From: an uncultured Burkholderiales bacterium
GTDB lineage: Bacteria > Pseudomonadota > Gammaproteobacteria > Burkholderiales > Burkholderiaceae_C
Assembly: GCA_943908475.1 (NCBI GenBank)
Contig: CALTTG010000021.1
Location: 1-64,000 of the forward strand
Direction: 5' to 3'
DNA: 64,000 bases
In this document: in pieces, positions 35,269-43,233 of the stretch
Position numbering within the stretch: position 1 is the first letter of the stretch
Layout: each line of letters begins with the position of its first letter
The notes under the pieces: generated by a model
What the model was told of the DNA's origin: nothing
The model's database searches: none
The model's input: the letters and a program-made list of their open reading frames with translations, nothing else
Translations under genes and position numbers: made by a program

Positions 35269-36024
35269 TCAGCTGCCACACGCGGTTCCGCTGTAAACCG
35301 CCTTGTGCGCAGCATCGAGGTCGGCTTCAAACTTCTTGTGGTCTCGCTGGCCCTCCGGGCGCGACAGGTACTCTTGCTGGATGATCGCCTCTCGGCTCTT
35401 GTAGTCGGCCAGGCAGTTGGCCTCCCTCATTTCGGCCGCCTGGTCCGGCTTGGGAGCCACGGCCTCGAGCTGGATGCGGAACTGGTCCAGCTTGACCGAA
35501 CGCGCGTTTTCATCGGGCTCCAAGTCGTTGTACAGCGCCGCGGCCAGCATCAGGGCTTCACCCATGGTCACCTCCGACTGCTTCAAGCGTTCGGGCACCG
35601 AATCGAGCAGCTTTTGCGCCAAGGCGTGCCGCTCTTTGGGGGATGCACTGTTTTCCTGCAACTCCTGCCACTGTGTGAAGCCACGTTGAAAGCGGAGGTA
35701 GCCGGCCACCCGCTGCATTTCCTGGGCGGCGTTCGGCGCTTTGCCAACCGTGTCTTGAAGGGCTTTCCAGTCTTCCGGGGAAAAGTCCTCCGGACGACCG
35801 TCAGGCAGCACCTGGGGCGGAACCTCCAGGTTTTGAAGGGCCTGGATGGCTGGCGCAGCCTGGCTGCTGGCGCTGACCTCCGACACCGCGCCCACGGCAC
35901 CCTCGCCGTGTGCGATCGACTCATTTTGGTACCACCAGAGGCCACCACCCAGGCACGCGCCAACCGCAAGGGCACCGCCCCAGACAAGCAGCGAAGAGCT
36001 CTTATTGCGGTCGTACGAAATCAT
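35269..36024 (-). CDS. Single-pass membrane protein of unknown function
   Basis: I do not recognise this 251-residue protein. Residues 10-30 (LLVWGGALAVGACLGGGLWWY) form one membrane helix with basic residues before it, so the rest should be periplasmic. The remainder is rich in Glu/Gln/Ala and predicted helical. It contains the motif LPDGRPEDFSPEDWKALQ, a segment with YLRFQRGFTQWQEL, and two Cys (C-ADYKS near 207 and CGS at the end). The helix-rich lipase-foldase style is reminiscent of lipase chaperones, but no diagnostic motif is present. ATG 36024 has GGAG 5 nt upstream. It precedes perM on the same strand by 27 nt. Confidence 0.7.
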   Translation of the reverse strand: MISYDRNKSSSLLVWGGALAVGACLGGGLWWYQNESIAHGEGAVGAVSEVSASSQAAPAIQALQNLEVPPQVLPDGRPEDFSPEDWKALQDTVGKAPNAAQEMQRVAGYLRFQRGFTQWQELQENSASPKERHALAQKLLDSVPERLKQSEVTMGEALMLAAALYNDLEPDENARSVKLDQFRIQLEAVAPKPDQAAEMREANCLADYKSREAIIQQEYLSRPEGQRDHKKFEADLDAAHKAVYSGTACGS

Positions 36025-36174
36025 GAGGACTCCAAGATTCAAATCAGCCAGGGCCACGCATTGTGAAGGCACCCAAGCCCGGCGCCAGCCCGGGGATGTC
36101 CCTTAGCGCTCATGCGCAACCATTACACTGGCGCCTTTGCGATGTTGAGGGCGCGCTTGCCCCCTGTCAGACCT

Positions 36175-36804
36175 ATGGACCTCCAGACCTTGACACCCGA
36201 AACCTTGATGGGTGGTGGTGCCGTGGTGGGCTACTTGATTGGCTCACTGTCTTTTGCCGTCATCATCAGCCGACTGTTTGGCTTGAACGATCCTCGCACC
36301 TATGGTTCAGGCAACCCTGGCGCCACCAATGTGCTGCGTTCGGGCAACAAGGCGGCCGCGATCCTGACATTGGTCTTCGACGCCCTGAAAGCCTATGTGC
36401 CCGTGCTGATCGCTCAGAAACTGGGCCTCGACGCACACGTGCAGACGGCCGTGGGGCTGGGGGCGTTCATCGGCCACCTTTGGCCTGTGTTTTTCAAGTT
36501 CGAAGGGGGCAAAGGGGTGGCCACAGCCGCTGGCGCCTTGCTGGCGTTTGACCCGGCCATGGGCGGCTTGACACTGTTGGTCTGGCTGCTGATGGCGGCC
36601 GTCTTCCGCTACTCCTCGCTGGCCGCGCTCACGGCCTCGTTGGCCGCCCCCGTGTTGCAGTGGCATTTCCACGGCTTGAATGTGATGTGGGTCGGGGTGC
36701 TGGTCATGAGCGTGTTGCTGATCTGGCGTCATGAAGCCAACATTCGCAAGTTGCTGGCCGGTGAAGAAAGCAAGCTGGGCCAGAAGTCTGCGCCGAAGGC
36801 CTGA
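36175..36804 (+). CDS. plsY: Acyl-phosphate glycerol-3-phosphate acyltransferase
   Basis: PlsY acylates glycerol-3-phosphate at sn-1 from acyl-phosphate, the first membrane step of phospholipid synthesis. The 209-residue protein has five or six membrane helices and the family motifs SGNPGATNVLRSGNK (motif 1, near residue 42), FKFEGGKGVATAAG (motif 2, acyl/G3P site) and HEANIRKLLAGEE (motif 3). ATG 36175 starts MDLQTLTPETLMGGGAVVGY. It is followed by the anchored glutaredoxin gene after 14 nt. Confidence 0.95.
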   Translation: MDLQTLTPETLMGGGAVVGYLIGSLSFAVIISRLFGLNDPRTYGSGNPGATNVLRSGNKAAAILTLVFDALKAYVPVLIAQKLGLDAHVQTAVGLGAFIGHLWPVFFKFEGGKGVATAAGALLAFDPAMGGLTLLVWLLMAAVFRYSSLAALTASLAAPVLQWHFHGLNVMWVGVLVMSVLLIWRHEANIRKLLAGEESKLGQKSAPKA

Positions 36805-36818
36805 GCAGGCCCGCCCCG

Positions 36819-37214
36819 ATGAGCACGCCACAGCCCTCCTCCATTCCCTGGCGCGCGCTGTGGGTGCCCATCGCGCTGGCCCTTGCGATTCAGTGGGGGC
36901 TGCAGTGGTGGCAAACACGCCAGGTGGACCAGGCGGGCAGCACCTTGGCCAGCTTGGCGCAGGCCGGGGACATCGTGATGTTCAGCACCGACACCTGCAT
37001 CTACTGTGTGCGGGCCCGTGATTGGATGAACGATCAGGGCGTGAAGTTCACCGAATGCAATGTCGATCGCGATGCCCGCTGCATGCAGGTTTACCAGGCG
37101 CAGGGCTCGCCCGGGACGCCGCTGATGCGTGTCAAAGACGACTGGCAATTGGGCTTTGACGCCCAGGGGGTGCTTCGTGCACTGCAGCGTGAAGGCTCAC
37201 GCCAGACCCAGTGA
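36819..37214 (+). CDS. Membrane-anchored glutaredoxin-like protein
   Basis: The 131-residue protein has one N-terminal membrane helix (about 13-30, LWVPIALALAIQWGLQWW) followed by a glutaredoxin/thioredoxin-fold domain. The active site is TDTCIYCVRARDWM, a CxxC with an Ile-Tyr pair close to the CPYC of glutaredoxins. GSPGTPLMRV gives the cis-Pro loop. The arginine before the helix suggests the domain faces the periplasm, but this is not certain. It probably reduces a protein disulfide in an envelope pathway. It is convergent with the YciO-like gene, overlapping it by 18 nt. Confidence 0.85.
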   Translation: MSTPQPSSIPWRALWVPIALALAIQWGLQWWQTRQVDQAGSTLASLAQAGDIVMFSTDTCIYCVRARDWMNDQGVKFTECNVDRDARCMQVYQAQGSPGTPLMRVKDDWQLGFDAQGVLRALQREGSRQTQ

Positions 37215-37823
37215 CGACAGGTCGCCCTGCCCTTGTCGAATCACCAACGGATCGGGACCACTGAGGTCGATCACCGTGGTCGGCGCCATCGGACACGGAC
37301 CTGCATCCACCACCCCGGCCACTTGACGCTGAAGCCGTTCCCGGATGTCTTGCGCATCATTCAGAGGATGCACTTCCAGCGGCAAAATCAATGTGGTGGC
37401 CAGCAAGGGTTGTGCAAACTGCGTGAGCAAATCTTGCAGCGCCCGATGGGCGGGCACTCGAAGACCGATGGTGCGACGAGACGGGTGCGACACCCGGCGC
37501 GGCACTTCCTTGGTGGCTTCCAGAATGAACGTGAATGGCCCTGGCGTCCCCAGCTTCAGAAGCCGAAACTGTCGGTTGTCGACCCGTGCGTACGTGGCCA
37601 ATTCAGAGAGGTCTCGGCACAGCAAGGTCAGGTGGTGACGGTCGTCAACCCCACGGATCCGGCGCATGGATTCCACCGCCGCCTTGTCGTCGAGGTGGCA
37701 GACCAAGGCGTAACTGGAGTCGGTCGGCACGGCCAAGACCTCACCCTGGTGAAGCAACTGTGCCGCCTGCTTGAGCAGGCGGGGCTGCGGATGGTCCGGG
37801 TGGACTTCAAACAGTTGAGCCAC
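37197..37823 (-). CDS. YciO-family (Sua5/YrdC-like) protein
   Basis: The 208-residue protein belongs to the Sua5/YrdC/YciO superfamily. It has LLHQGEVLAVPTDSSYALVCHLDD near residue 25, IRGVDDRHHLTLLCRDLSELATY, PGPFTFILEATKEVPRR and RRTIGLRVPAH. The family includes threonylcarbamoyl-AMP synthase for t6A in tRNA; the YciO branch has weak or no such activity, and a true TsaC/Sua5 probably lies elsewhere. It follows the PHP gene by 9 nt, the same pairing as yciV(rnm)-yciO in E. coli. Confidence 0.9.
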   Translation of the reverse strand: MAQLFEVHPDHPQPRLLKQAAQLLHQGEVLAVPTDSSYALVCHLDDKAAVESMRRIRGVDDRHHLTLLCRDLSELATYARVDNRQFRLLKLGTPGPFTFILEATKEVPRRVSHPSRRTIGLRVPAHRALQDLLTQFAQPLLATTLILPLEVHPLNDAQDIRERLQRQVAGVVDAGPCPMAPTTVIDLSGPDPLVIRQGQGDLSSLGLA

Positions 37824-37832
37824 GACTGGGGG

Positions 37833-38705
37833 TCACGCTTTGTGAACTCGGGAAGACAGGGCCTCCCACACTGGCGACAGCCTGCCGGGCAGGCCTGGCA
37901 AGGTGCCCAAATCGGTGTGGCTCTCGGCCGGGTCATGGAAGTCTGACCCACGCGAGGCCAACAAGTCGAATTCGATCGCCATGTCTGCGTACTTGCCGTA
38001 TTCCGCCGGTGTGTGGCTGCCTGTGACGACCTCGACGCCCAGGCCGCCGTGGGCTTTGAACTCGGTGAACAGCGCGTACTCTTCGTTGGGCGAGAAGTCA
38101 TAACGACCGGGGTGCGCAATGACAGCAATGCCGCCCGCTTGCGTCACCCACCTGACCGCCTCACCCAATCCCGCCCAGCGGTGCTCGACGTAGCCTGGCT
38201 TGCCTTCCGTCAGGAAGCGCTTGAAGACTTCATGGGTGTCGGCACAGATTCCGGCCTCGACCAGGTGGCGAGCGAAATGGGTGCGGGAGATCAGGTCGGG
38301 GTTCCCCACGTACTTGAGCGCCCCCTCAAAGGCATCTTCAATGCCCACTTTGGCCAGGCCTTCTGCCATGTCGCGAGCGCGACGCTCTCGGCCGCCACGC
38401 GTGAAGGCCAAGCCTTGGTTGAGGGCTTGATCGAGGTGATCGAACCCCAGGCCCACGATGTGCACCGTCTTGCCCGCAAAGGTGACCGAGATCTCGGTGC
38501 CCGTCAGGTAATCCATGCCCAATGAGGTGGCCGCCTGCAGCGCCCTGCCCTGGCCACTGATTTCGTCATGGTCGGTGAGCGCCCACAGCCCCACCCCGTT
38601 GGCCCGGGCTCGGGCTGCCACCGCCTCAGGCGACAGCGTTCCGTCCGACACGTTGGAATGGCAGTGAAGGTCAGCGTTGATCAGGTGAGCAGGTGACGAA
38701 GGCAT
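37833..38705 (-). CDS. PHP-domain phosphoesterase, RNase AM / nucleoside 3',5'-bisphosphatase family
   Basis: The 290-residue protein has PHP-type metal ligands: DLHCHSNVSDGTLSP near the start, LTDHDEISG, GTEISV, AHPGRYDF and GSDFH. It corresponds to E. coli YciV (RNase AM/Rnm) and to characterised 3',5'-nucleotide bisphosphatases. Those trim 5' ends of rRNAs or hydrolyse pAp-type nucleotides. The pairing with yciO supports this branch. ATG 38705 (MPSSPAHLINADLHCHS) is typical. Confidence 0.92.
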   Translation of the reverse strand: MPSSPAHLINADLHCHSNVSDGTLSPEAVAARARANGVGLWALTDHDEISGQGRALQAATSLGMDYLTGTEISVTFAGKTVHIVGLGFDHLDQALNQGLAFTRGGRERRARDMAEGLAKVGIEDAFEGALKYVGNPDLISRTHFARHLVEAGICADTHEVFKRFLTEGKPGYVEHRWAGLGEAVRWVTQAGGIAVIAHPGRYDFSPNEEYALFTEFKAHGGLGVEVVTGSHTPAEYGKYADMAIEFDLLASRGSDFHDPAESHTDLGTLPGLPGRLSPVWEALSSRVHKA

Positions 38706-38743
38706 GGCTTGAATTGTAGGAGGCCGCCCCCGTCAACCACACC

Positions 38744-39148
38744 TCAACGGTCGTAGCCGCCGCCGGCGTAGTGGGTTCGGTAAGAGCGGACCAGGGCATC
38801 CAGGCTGGCCTGCGTCAATTCGCACACCAGTTTTTCGTCAATCGGCTGTCGGTAGCGGAACTTGACATGCCGCATGCCTTTTCCGGCCCCCTGCAGCTCA
38901 GGAAAGTCACTCAGCAGATGGACGCCGTTGAACACTTGGAGGTGCGCGTTCATTTTGAACAGCACCAGCGCCAAGAGGTTGTCCCCGTCATTGGTGAACA
39001 CCAGGTTGCCCCACTTCACTTCCGGACGAAGTTGGGGGGCCACCGACAAGATGGCCTTCTGGATGGCTTGTGCAGTGTCTCGCTGTTCGGGGCGAACACT
39101 GTCATAGAACGCGTTGATCAGCGCGGGAGATTGAAGGGGTCGGCGCAT
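38744..39148 (-). CDS. DUF1801-domain protein
   Basis: The 134-residue protein fits the small YdhG/DUF1801 family: VKWGNLVFTNDGDNLLALVLFKMNAHLQVF in the core and the C-terminal KFRYRQPIDEK segment. Biochemical function is unknown. ATG 39148 gives MRRPLQSPALINAFY; there is no clear Shine-Dalgarno. It lies 38 nt before the PHP gene and may be in the same operon. Confidence 0.85.
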   Translation of the reverse strand: MRRPLQSPALINAFYDSVRPEQRDTAQAIQKAILSVAPQLRPEVKWGNLVFTNDGDNLLALVLFKMNAHLQVFNGVHLLSDFPELQGAGKGMRHVKFRYRQPIDEKLVCELTQASLDALVRSYRTHYAGGGYDR

Positions 39149-39417
39149 GGGGGAAAGGCCCAGACAAAAGGTACTACAAGAGCATTGATACACGATCACC
39201 CCCTCCCTGAAGCCCGCGTGGGCTTCCGTGTGATCAGGTAGTCAGTGATGGCTCGTGGCGCTTTTACTCTCACGCCCAACTGTGGTCAGGGGACACCTGC
39301 AAGCCATCACAACGCATCCGAAGATGCTCAATACCGACTCTGATGTTACCGCAAATGTTTATTCAGTCGCATCCTTGAAACAGGTGGTTTGACATCAGAG
39401 TTTTCGACCGAATCTGC
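39149..39417. other. Intergenic region with inverted repeats between dcd and the DUF1801 gene
   Basis: No gene is visible in these 269 nt. A hairpin with arms gaagccc/gggcttc (39209-39215, 39220-39226) is flanked by an outer GATCAC...GTGATC pair, without a T tail. A second, widely spaced inverted repeat joins ACTCTGATGT (39337-39346) to ACATCAGAGT (39392-39401). The interval between them is AT-richer than the genome average. The region lies 3' of dcd and 5' of the DUF1801 gene, so it could contain a terminator and a promoter. Confidence 0.5.
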
Positions 39418-39987
39418 TCAGGTTTTAGGCAGTGTGACCCCCACCTGCCCCTGATATTTGCCACCTCGGTCACGGTAACTGGTTTCGCAAATTTCATCGC
39501 TCTCGAAAAAGAGAACTTGTGCACAGCCCTCGCCCGCGTAAATCTTGGCCGGCAGTGGCGTGGTGTTGCTGAACTCCAGCGTCACATAGCCCTCCCATTC
39601 GGGCTCAAACGGCGTCACGTTGACGATGATGCCGCAACGGGCGTAGGTGCTCTTGCCCAAGCAAACTGTCAACACACTCCGGGGAATGCGGAAATACTCC
39701 ACGGTGCGTGCGAGCGCAAAACTGTTAGGGGGAATGATGCAGCAATCGCCTTTGAAATCGACAAAACTCTTTTCATCGAAATTTTTGGGGTCGACGACGG
39801 TGGAATGCACATTCGTGAAAATCTTGAATTCGTCGGCACAGCGAATGTCGTAGCCATAGCTGCTGGTGCCGTAACTCACGATCTTCTGGCCGTCGGCGGA
39901 ATGGCGAATCTGACCGGGCTCGAACGGTTCGATCATGCCGTGCTCTTCGGCCATGCGACGGATCCAGCGGTCTGACTTGATGCTCAT
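39418..39987 (-). CDS. dcd: dCTP deaminase
   Basis: Dcd deaminates dCTP to dUTP, feeding dTMP synthesis. The 189-residue protein starts MSIKSDRWIRRMAEEHGMI, and shows the active-site segment VCLGKSTYARCGIIVNVTPFEPEWEGYVTLEFSNTT (Ser and Glu; given here in family context) and the C-terminal GGKYQGQVGVTLPKT. Length and termini match the monofunctional proteobacterial enzyme. ATG 39987 has AGGAG at good spacing. Confidence 0.97.
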   Translation of the reverse strand: MSIKSDRWIRRMAEEHGMIEPFEPGQIRHSADGQKIVSYGTSSYGYDIRCADEFKIFTNVHSTVVDPKNFDEKSFVDFKGDCCIIPPNSFALARTVEYFRIPRSVLTVCLGKSTYARCGIIVNVTPFEPEWEGYVTLEFSNTTPLPAKIYAGEGCAQVLFFESDEICETSYRDRGGKYQGQVGVTLPKT

Positions 39988-40074
39988 GCGATCTCCTGAT
40001 TCAACTGGCTGCATTGTCCCACTGACCGCACGCTTTCGACGGGCGAACCACCCAGATCCGAGGGGCTCGTGCAA

Positions 40075-40090
40075 TGGCACGCGCATTGCT
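40075..40090 (+). promoter_or_regulatory. Sigma-54 promoter upstream of the nitrate transporter gene
   Basis: TGGCAC-N5-TTGCT matches the -24/-12 consensus exactly (GG at 40076-40077, GC at 40088-40089, 10 nt between). A transcription start near 40101 would give a leader of about 54 nt before ATG 40155. Two GGTGCA half-sites (40097-40102, 40127-40132) lie downstream and may be chance. Confidence 0.8.
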
Positions 40091-40154
40091 TGTTTTGGTG
40101 CAAATCAAACAGCATGTGCCCAAGTAGGTGCATGCGCCAACGCTGAGAGTCCAC

Positions 40155-41408
40155 ATGAGTCAGTTCAAGACCTTCCTGAGGTCGGGGCATGCCCCGACCT
40201 TGTTCGCTTCATTTTTGTATTTCGATTTCACCTTCGCCATCTGGGTGCTCAACGGTGCCATGGCGCCGTTCATCAGCGAGACGTTCAACCTCACGGCAGC
40301 TCAGAAGGGGTTCATGATTTCGGTGCCCATCCTGGCTGGGGCGCTGATGCGCTTCCCTCTGGGGCTGCTCTCCCAATACATCGGACGCAAAAGCGCCGCC
40401 ATGGTGGAGATGGGTCTCATCATCTTGGCGTTGCTGTACGGCTTTTTCTTCGTGAATACCTACGATTCGGTGATCGCCATGGGCGTGTTGCTGGGCATCG
40501 CCGGCGGCAGCTTCGGCATCGCCTTGTCGTTGGGGTCGGGCTGGTTCCCCGCCAAGTACAAAGGGTTGGCCATGGGCATCGCTGGGGCGGGCAACAGTGG
40601 CACGGTGCTGGCGGTGCTGTTCGCGCCGCCCTTGGCCGCCAAATTCGGATGGCAGTCTGTGTACGGCCTGGCCGCCGCCACCATGGTGCTCCCGATGATG
40701 GTGATGGCCGTGCTGGCCAAAGAGCCCCCTGACGTCGAGCATCAGTCATTCCGCGAGCACACGGCCTGCCTCTATGAAAAAGATGGCTGGGCGTTCAGCC
40801 TGATCTATGTGATCACGTTCGGCGGTTTCATTGGCCTGGCCAATTTCTTGCCCACCTACTTTTACGATCAGTTCAAAGTCTCCAAGATCGAGGCCGGTCA
40901 ACTGACCATGTTGGCCACCTTGATGGGATCTGCCACGCGGGTGCTCGGGGGCTATGTGTCGGACCGCTGGGGCGGGATCAACGCGTTGACGGGGGTGTTG
41001 TCGCTTGTGATCGTGACGCTGGTGATCTGCGGCTTGATGGGCCAGAACCTGGTGTTGACCACTTTGCTGTTCATGCTGTGCTTTGCGGCCCTGGGCGCAG
41101 GCAATGGTGCTTTGTTCCAGCTCGTGCCACTGCGCTGGCCGCTGACCACGGCCGTGGCGGGCTCGATGATTGGTGAGCTCGGCGCGCTGGGCGGCGGCTT
41201 CATCCCCAATGCCATGGGGCAGTCCAAGCAGCTGACCGGCGATTACTTCTACGGCTTCCTCGCTTTTGCGCTGCTGGGCGTGGCGGTGCTGGTGATGATG
41301 CGCGTGATGCAGATTCGCTGGACCCGAACCTGGGCGGAAAAAGGCGGGCGCGCACGCACGCAGACGTCCATGGGAGAAGCCTATTCCCACGGGCGGGCAG
41401 CGGGTTGA
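40155..41408 (+). CDS. nasA: MFS nitrate/nitrite transporter (NarK/NasA type)
   Basis: The 417-residue protein is a 12-helix major facilitator of the nitrate/nitrite porter family. Diagnostic segments are FTFAIWVLNGAMAPFI, RFPLGLLSQYIGRK, the nitrate signature GIAGGSFGIALSLGSGWF and GIAGAGNSGTVLAVLF, plus the second signature in the C-half. It starts at ATG 40155 (MSQFKTFLRSG) behind a sigma-54 promoter. The neighbouring reductase genes make nitrate uptake for assimilation the likely role. It is convergent with the kinase/phosphatase gene (12-nt gap). The symbol follows Klebsiella/Bacillus usage and is by similarity. Confidence 0.92.
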   Translation: MSQFKTFLRSGHAPTLFASFLYFDFTFAIWVLNGAMAPFISETFNLTAAQKGFMISVPILAGALMRFPLGLLSQYIGRKSAAMVEMGLIILALLYGFFFVNTYDSVIAMGVLLGIAGGSFGIALSLGSGWFPAKYKGLAMGIAGAGNSGTVLAVLFAPPLAAKFGWQSVYGLAAATMVLPMMVMAVLAKEPPDVEHQSFREHTACLYEKDGWAFSLIYVITFGGFIGLANFLPTYFYDQFKVSKIEAGQLTMLATLMGSATRVLGGYVSDRWGGINALTGVLSLVIVTLVICGLMGQNLVLTTLLFMLCFAALGAGNGALFQLVPLRWPLTTAVAGSMIGELGALGGGFIPNAMGQSKQLTGDYFYGFLAFALLGVAVLVMMRVMQIRWTRTWAEKGGRARTQTSMGEAYSHGRAAG

Positions 41409-41420
41409 TCGTGGGCTGCA

Positions 41421-43142
41421 TCAAGCCTTCGGCAGGAAGGCCAGCCAATAAATCAGCAGAACGTTGAACAGCAGGGAGACCACCAGGGCCAGCTTCCATG
41501 CGGCGGCTGGATCTCGGTGCACGAGGGGCGTGCTGCCCACCGAGTGCAGGGGGCGAGACGCCCCACGCTCGAGCGCCAGCACCAACTCTTCAGCCGTTTC
41601 AAAGCGCAGGCGGGCATCTCGGGCCACGGCCTTGAGCACGATGTGGTCGAGCCAGATGGGCACGTCTGGCCGCAGTCGAGACGGCGCGACCGGGTCACGC
41701 CGATAGCGCCCCATCTGATAGGGCTCAACCTCGCCGTAGGGCAGGCGCCCGGCCAGCCATTGGTAGAGGGTGACCCCGAAGGCGAACAGGTCGCTCTGTG
41801 CCGAGGCCCGAGCCAGGTTGGGGTCATCCGACCACTGCTCCGGGTTCATGTAGCTGGGTGTGCCGGCATGGAGGCTTCGGATCGCCTCGGGCTCCTTGCC
41901 TGACAAGGCCACCCCCAAATCCAGCAGGCGCCACTGACCGTCGGTACCCAAGAGGATGTTGTCGGGTTTGATGTCTCTGTGAATGACCCCATGCTGGTGC
42001 AATCGCCCCAAAGCGCGGCAGATGACCAAGGCGCCTTGCACCACGTCGGGGACTGGCATCTGACGGCTGCTCATCAGCTGCCCCAGGGGCTGACCATCGA
42101 TCCACTCGTACAAGGTGTAAAAGCAGGTGGGCGCCTCGGGCTCGAACCCCTTCACGAGCCCTCGGCCATCTCGCTCGGTGACTCTCGCGCTCAACCAGGC
42201 CTCGTGTGCCAGCATGGCCCGCTCTTGAGGATCGCTGGACCGGCTCGGGTGCAGGGTCTTGAGGGCCATGCGAACCCCGTCGGTGAGCCGCTCGACCTGG
42301 TACACGCGGTGGACGCCGTTGTTGGCGACCAAAGCCATCACCTGAAGTCCGTCGATGACGTCGCCCACCTGCAGTCGATCGGGAATGGGCAGTTGTCTGG
42401 ACTGGCGCTGGGCATCGGCCAATTGGCGGTCGGCCAGTCCTTTGACGCGGATGACCAAGGCGCTGGCATTGTCTCGCGTGCCACTCGACATCGCTTTTTG
42501 AACCAATTGGTCGCACGCCTCTTGCGCGGTTTGGCAGGCGGCGGCCTCCAGCAACGACTTGCGTTTGAGCACGCCGTGGATCCCGTCACTGGTGAGGATG
42601 AAGACATCCCCCATCTGGATGTCGCCCTCGCTGTGGTCAACACGAACGGCATCTTCCGCCCCCAAGGCGCGAGTCAACCCGTTTTGAAATTCGTGGCCGC
42701 CCAAGGTGTGATCTTGGGTCAATTGAATGCACTCGCCCTGCCGGAGCAGCCAGGCCCGCGTGTCGCCCACATGGGCCAGGCTGTAGCCATGTCCTCGCAA
42801 CACCAAGGTGGTGAGGGTGGTCATGGCCAGTGGCTCTTGGCGGAAGACCTGACGGCGCCGGTTGTGATCGGCCAACCACGCGTTGACGCTGCCAATCAAA
42901 CGATCCAGTGCCACGGACGTGTCCCAGGTCGGCGGGGTGCTGTGATAGTCGCCGGTCACCATGAGCACGGCCGATTGAGCGGCTTCCAGGCCTCCTCCCC
43001 CGGTGGACACGCCATCGGCCAAGGCGGCGATCACCCCAGACGCCGCGTCTCGCCCGACGGGCTGCACGACCCTGGCGAAGTCTTCCAGACGGTCACGGGG
43101 GCCCCGTTCACATCGGATGCCGATGTCCAACTCAAAACTCAT
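41421..43142 (-). CDS. Bifunctional PP2C phosphatase / Ser-Thr protein kinase, membrane-anchored
   Basis: The 573-residue protein fuses two opposing activities. Residues about 1-240 are a PP2C phosphatase (RLEDFARV, ALADGVSTGGGG, HVGDTRAWLL, LTSDGIHGVL, TRDNASALVIRV). Residues about 262-545 are a Hanks-type kinase: Lys in MALKTLHP (about 292), Glu in HEAWLSAR, catalytic HRDIKPDN (about 388-395), a DLG in place of DFG (about 406), and GTPSYMNPEQW. The glycine loop is poor (NNGVHRVYQV). A C-terminal helix (LALVVSLLFNVLLIYWLAF) anchors it with both domains in the cytoplasm. It is divergent from the reductase genes; such fusions recur beside nitrate-assimilation genes in proteobacteria. Target unknown. 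Confidence 0.93.
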   Translation of the reverse strand: MSFELDIGIRCERGPRDRLEDFARVVQPVGRDAASGVIAALADGVSTGGGGLEAAQSAVLMVTGDYHSTPPTWDTSVALDRLIGSVNAWLADHNRRRQVFRQEPLAMTTLTTLVLRGHGYSLAHVGDTRAWLLRQGECIQLTQDHTLGGHEFQNGLTRALGAEDAVRVDHSEGDIQMGDVFILTSDGIHGVLKRKSLLEAAACQTAQEACDQLVQKAMSSGTRDNASALVIRVKGLADRQLADAQRQSRQLPIPDRLQVGDVIDGLQVMALVANNGVHRVYQVERLTDGVRMALKTLHPSRSSDPQERAMLAHEAWLSARVTERDGRGLVKGFEPEAPTCFYTLYEWIDGQPLGQLMSSRQMPVPDVVQGALVICRALGRLHQHGVIHRDIKPDNILLGTDGQWRLLDLGVALSGKEPEAIRSLHAGTPSYMNPEQWSDDPNLARASAQSDLFAFGVTLYQWLAGRLPYGEVEPYQMGRYRRDPVAPSRLRPDVPIWLDHIVLKAVARDARLRFETAEELVLALERGASRPLHSVGSTPLVHRDPAAAWKLALVVSLLFNVLLIYWLAFLPKA

Positions 43143-43162
43143 GCAACTTCGCCTTCAGCGTC

Positions 43163-43199
43163 GGTGCGCCTGCTTGGTGCGCACACTGGTTTGGTGCGC
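43163..43199 (+). promoter_or_regulatory. Three GGTGCGC half-sites, candidate NtrC-binding region
   Basis: GGTGCGC occurs at 43163-43169, 43176-43182 and 43193-43199, the last two as TTGGTGCGC. The spacing is 13 and 17 nt. TTGGTGC is the right half of the NtrC dyad (TGCACYA-N5-TGGTGCA). The block lies 35-71 nt upstream of a sigma-54 promoter, where an activator is expected. The left halves of the dyad are degenerate, so only moderate confidence is given. Confidence 0.55.
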
Positions 43200-43233
43200 G
43201 AATGCACGCAAGAAGCGCGCCGAAGCTGGCCCT

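Noticed and set aside
37197..37823. Essential threonylcarbamoyl-AMP synthase TsaC/Sua5
   Set aside because: The pairing with the PHP gene and the sequence signatures match YciO, a branch with at best weak activity.
43163..43199. Three GGTGCGC copies considered as a CRISPR-like or VNTR repeat
   Set aside because: Units are only 7 nt with unequal spacing, and no cas genes are present; NtrC half-sites explain them better.
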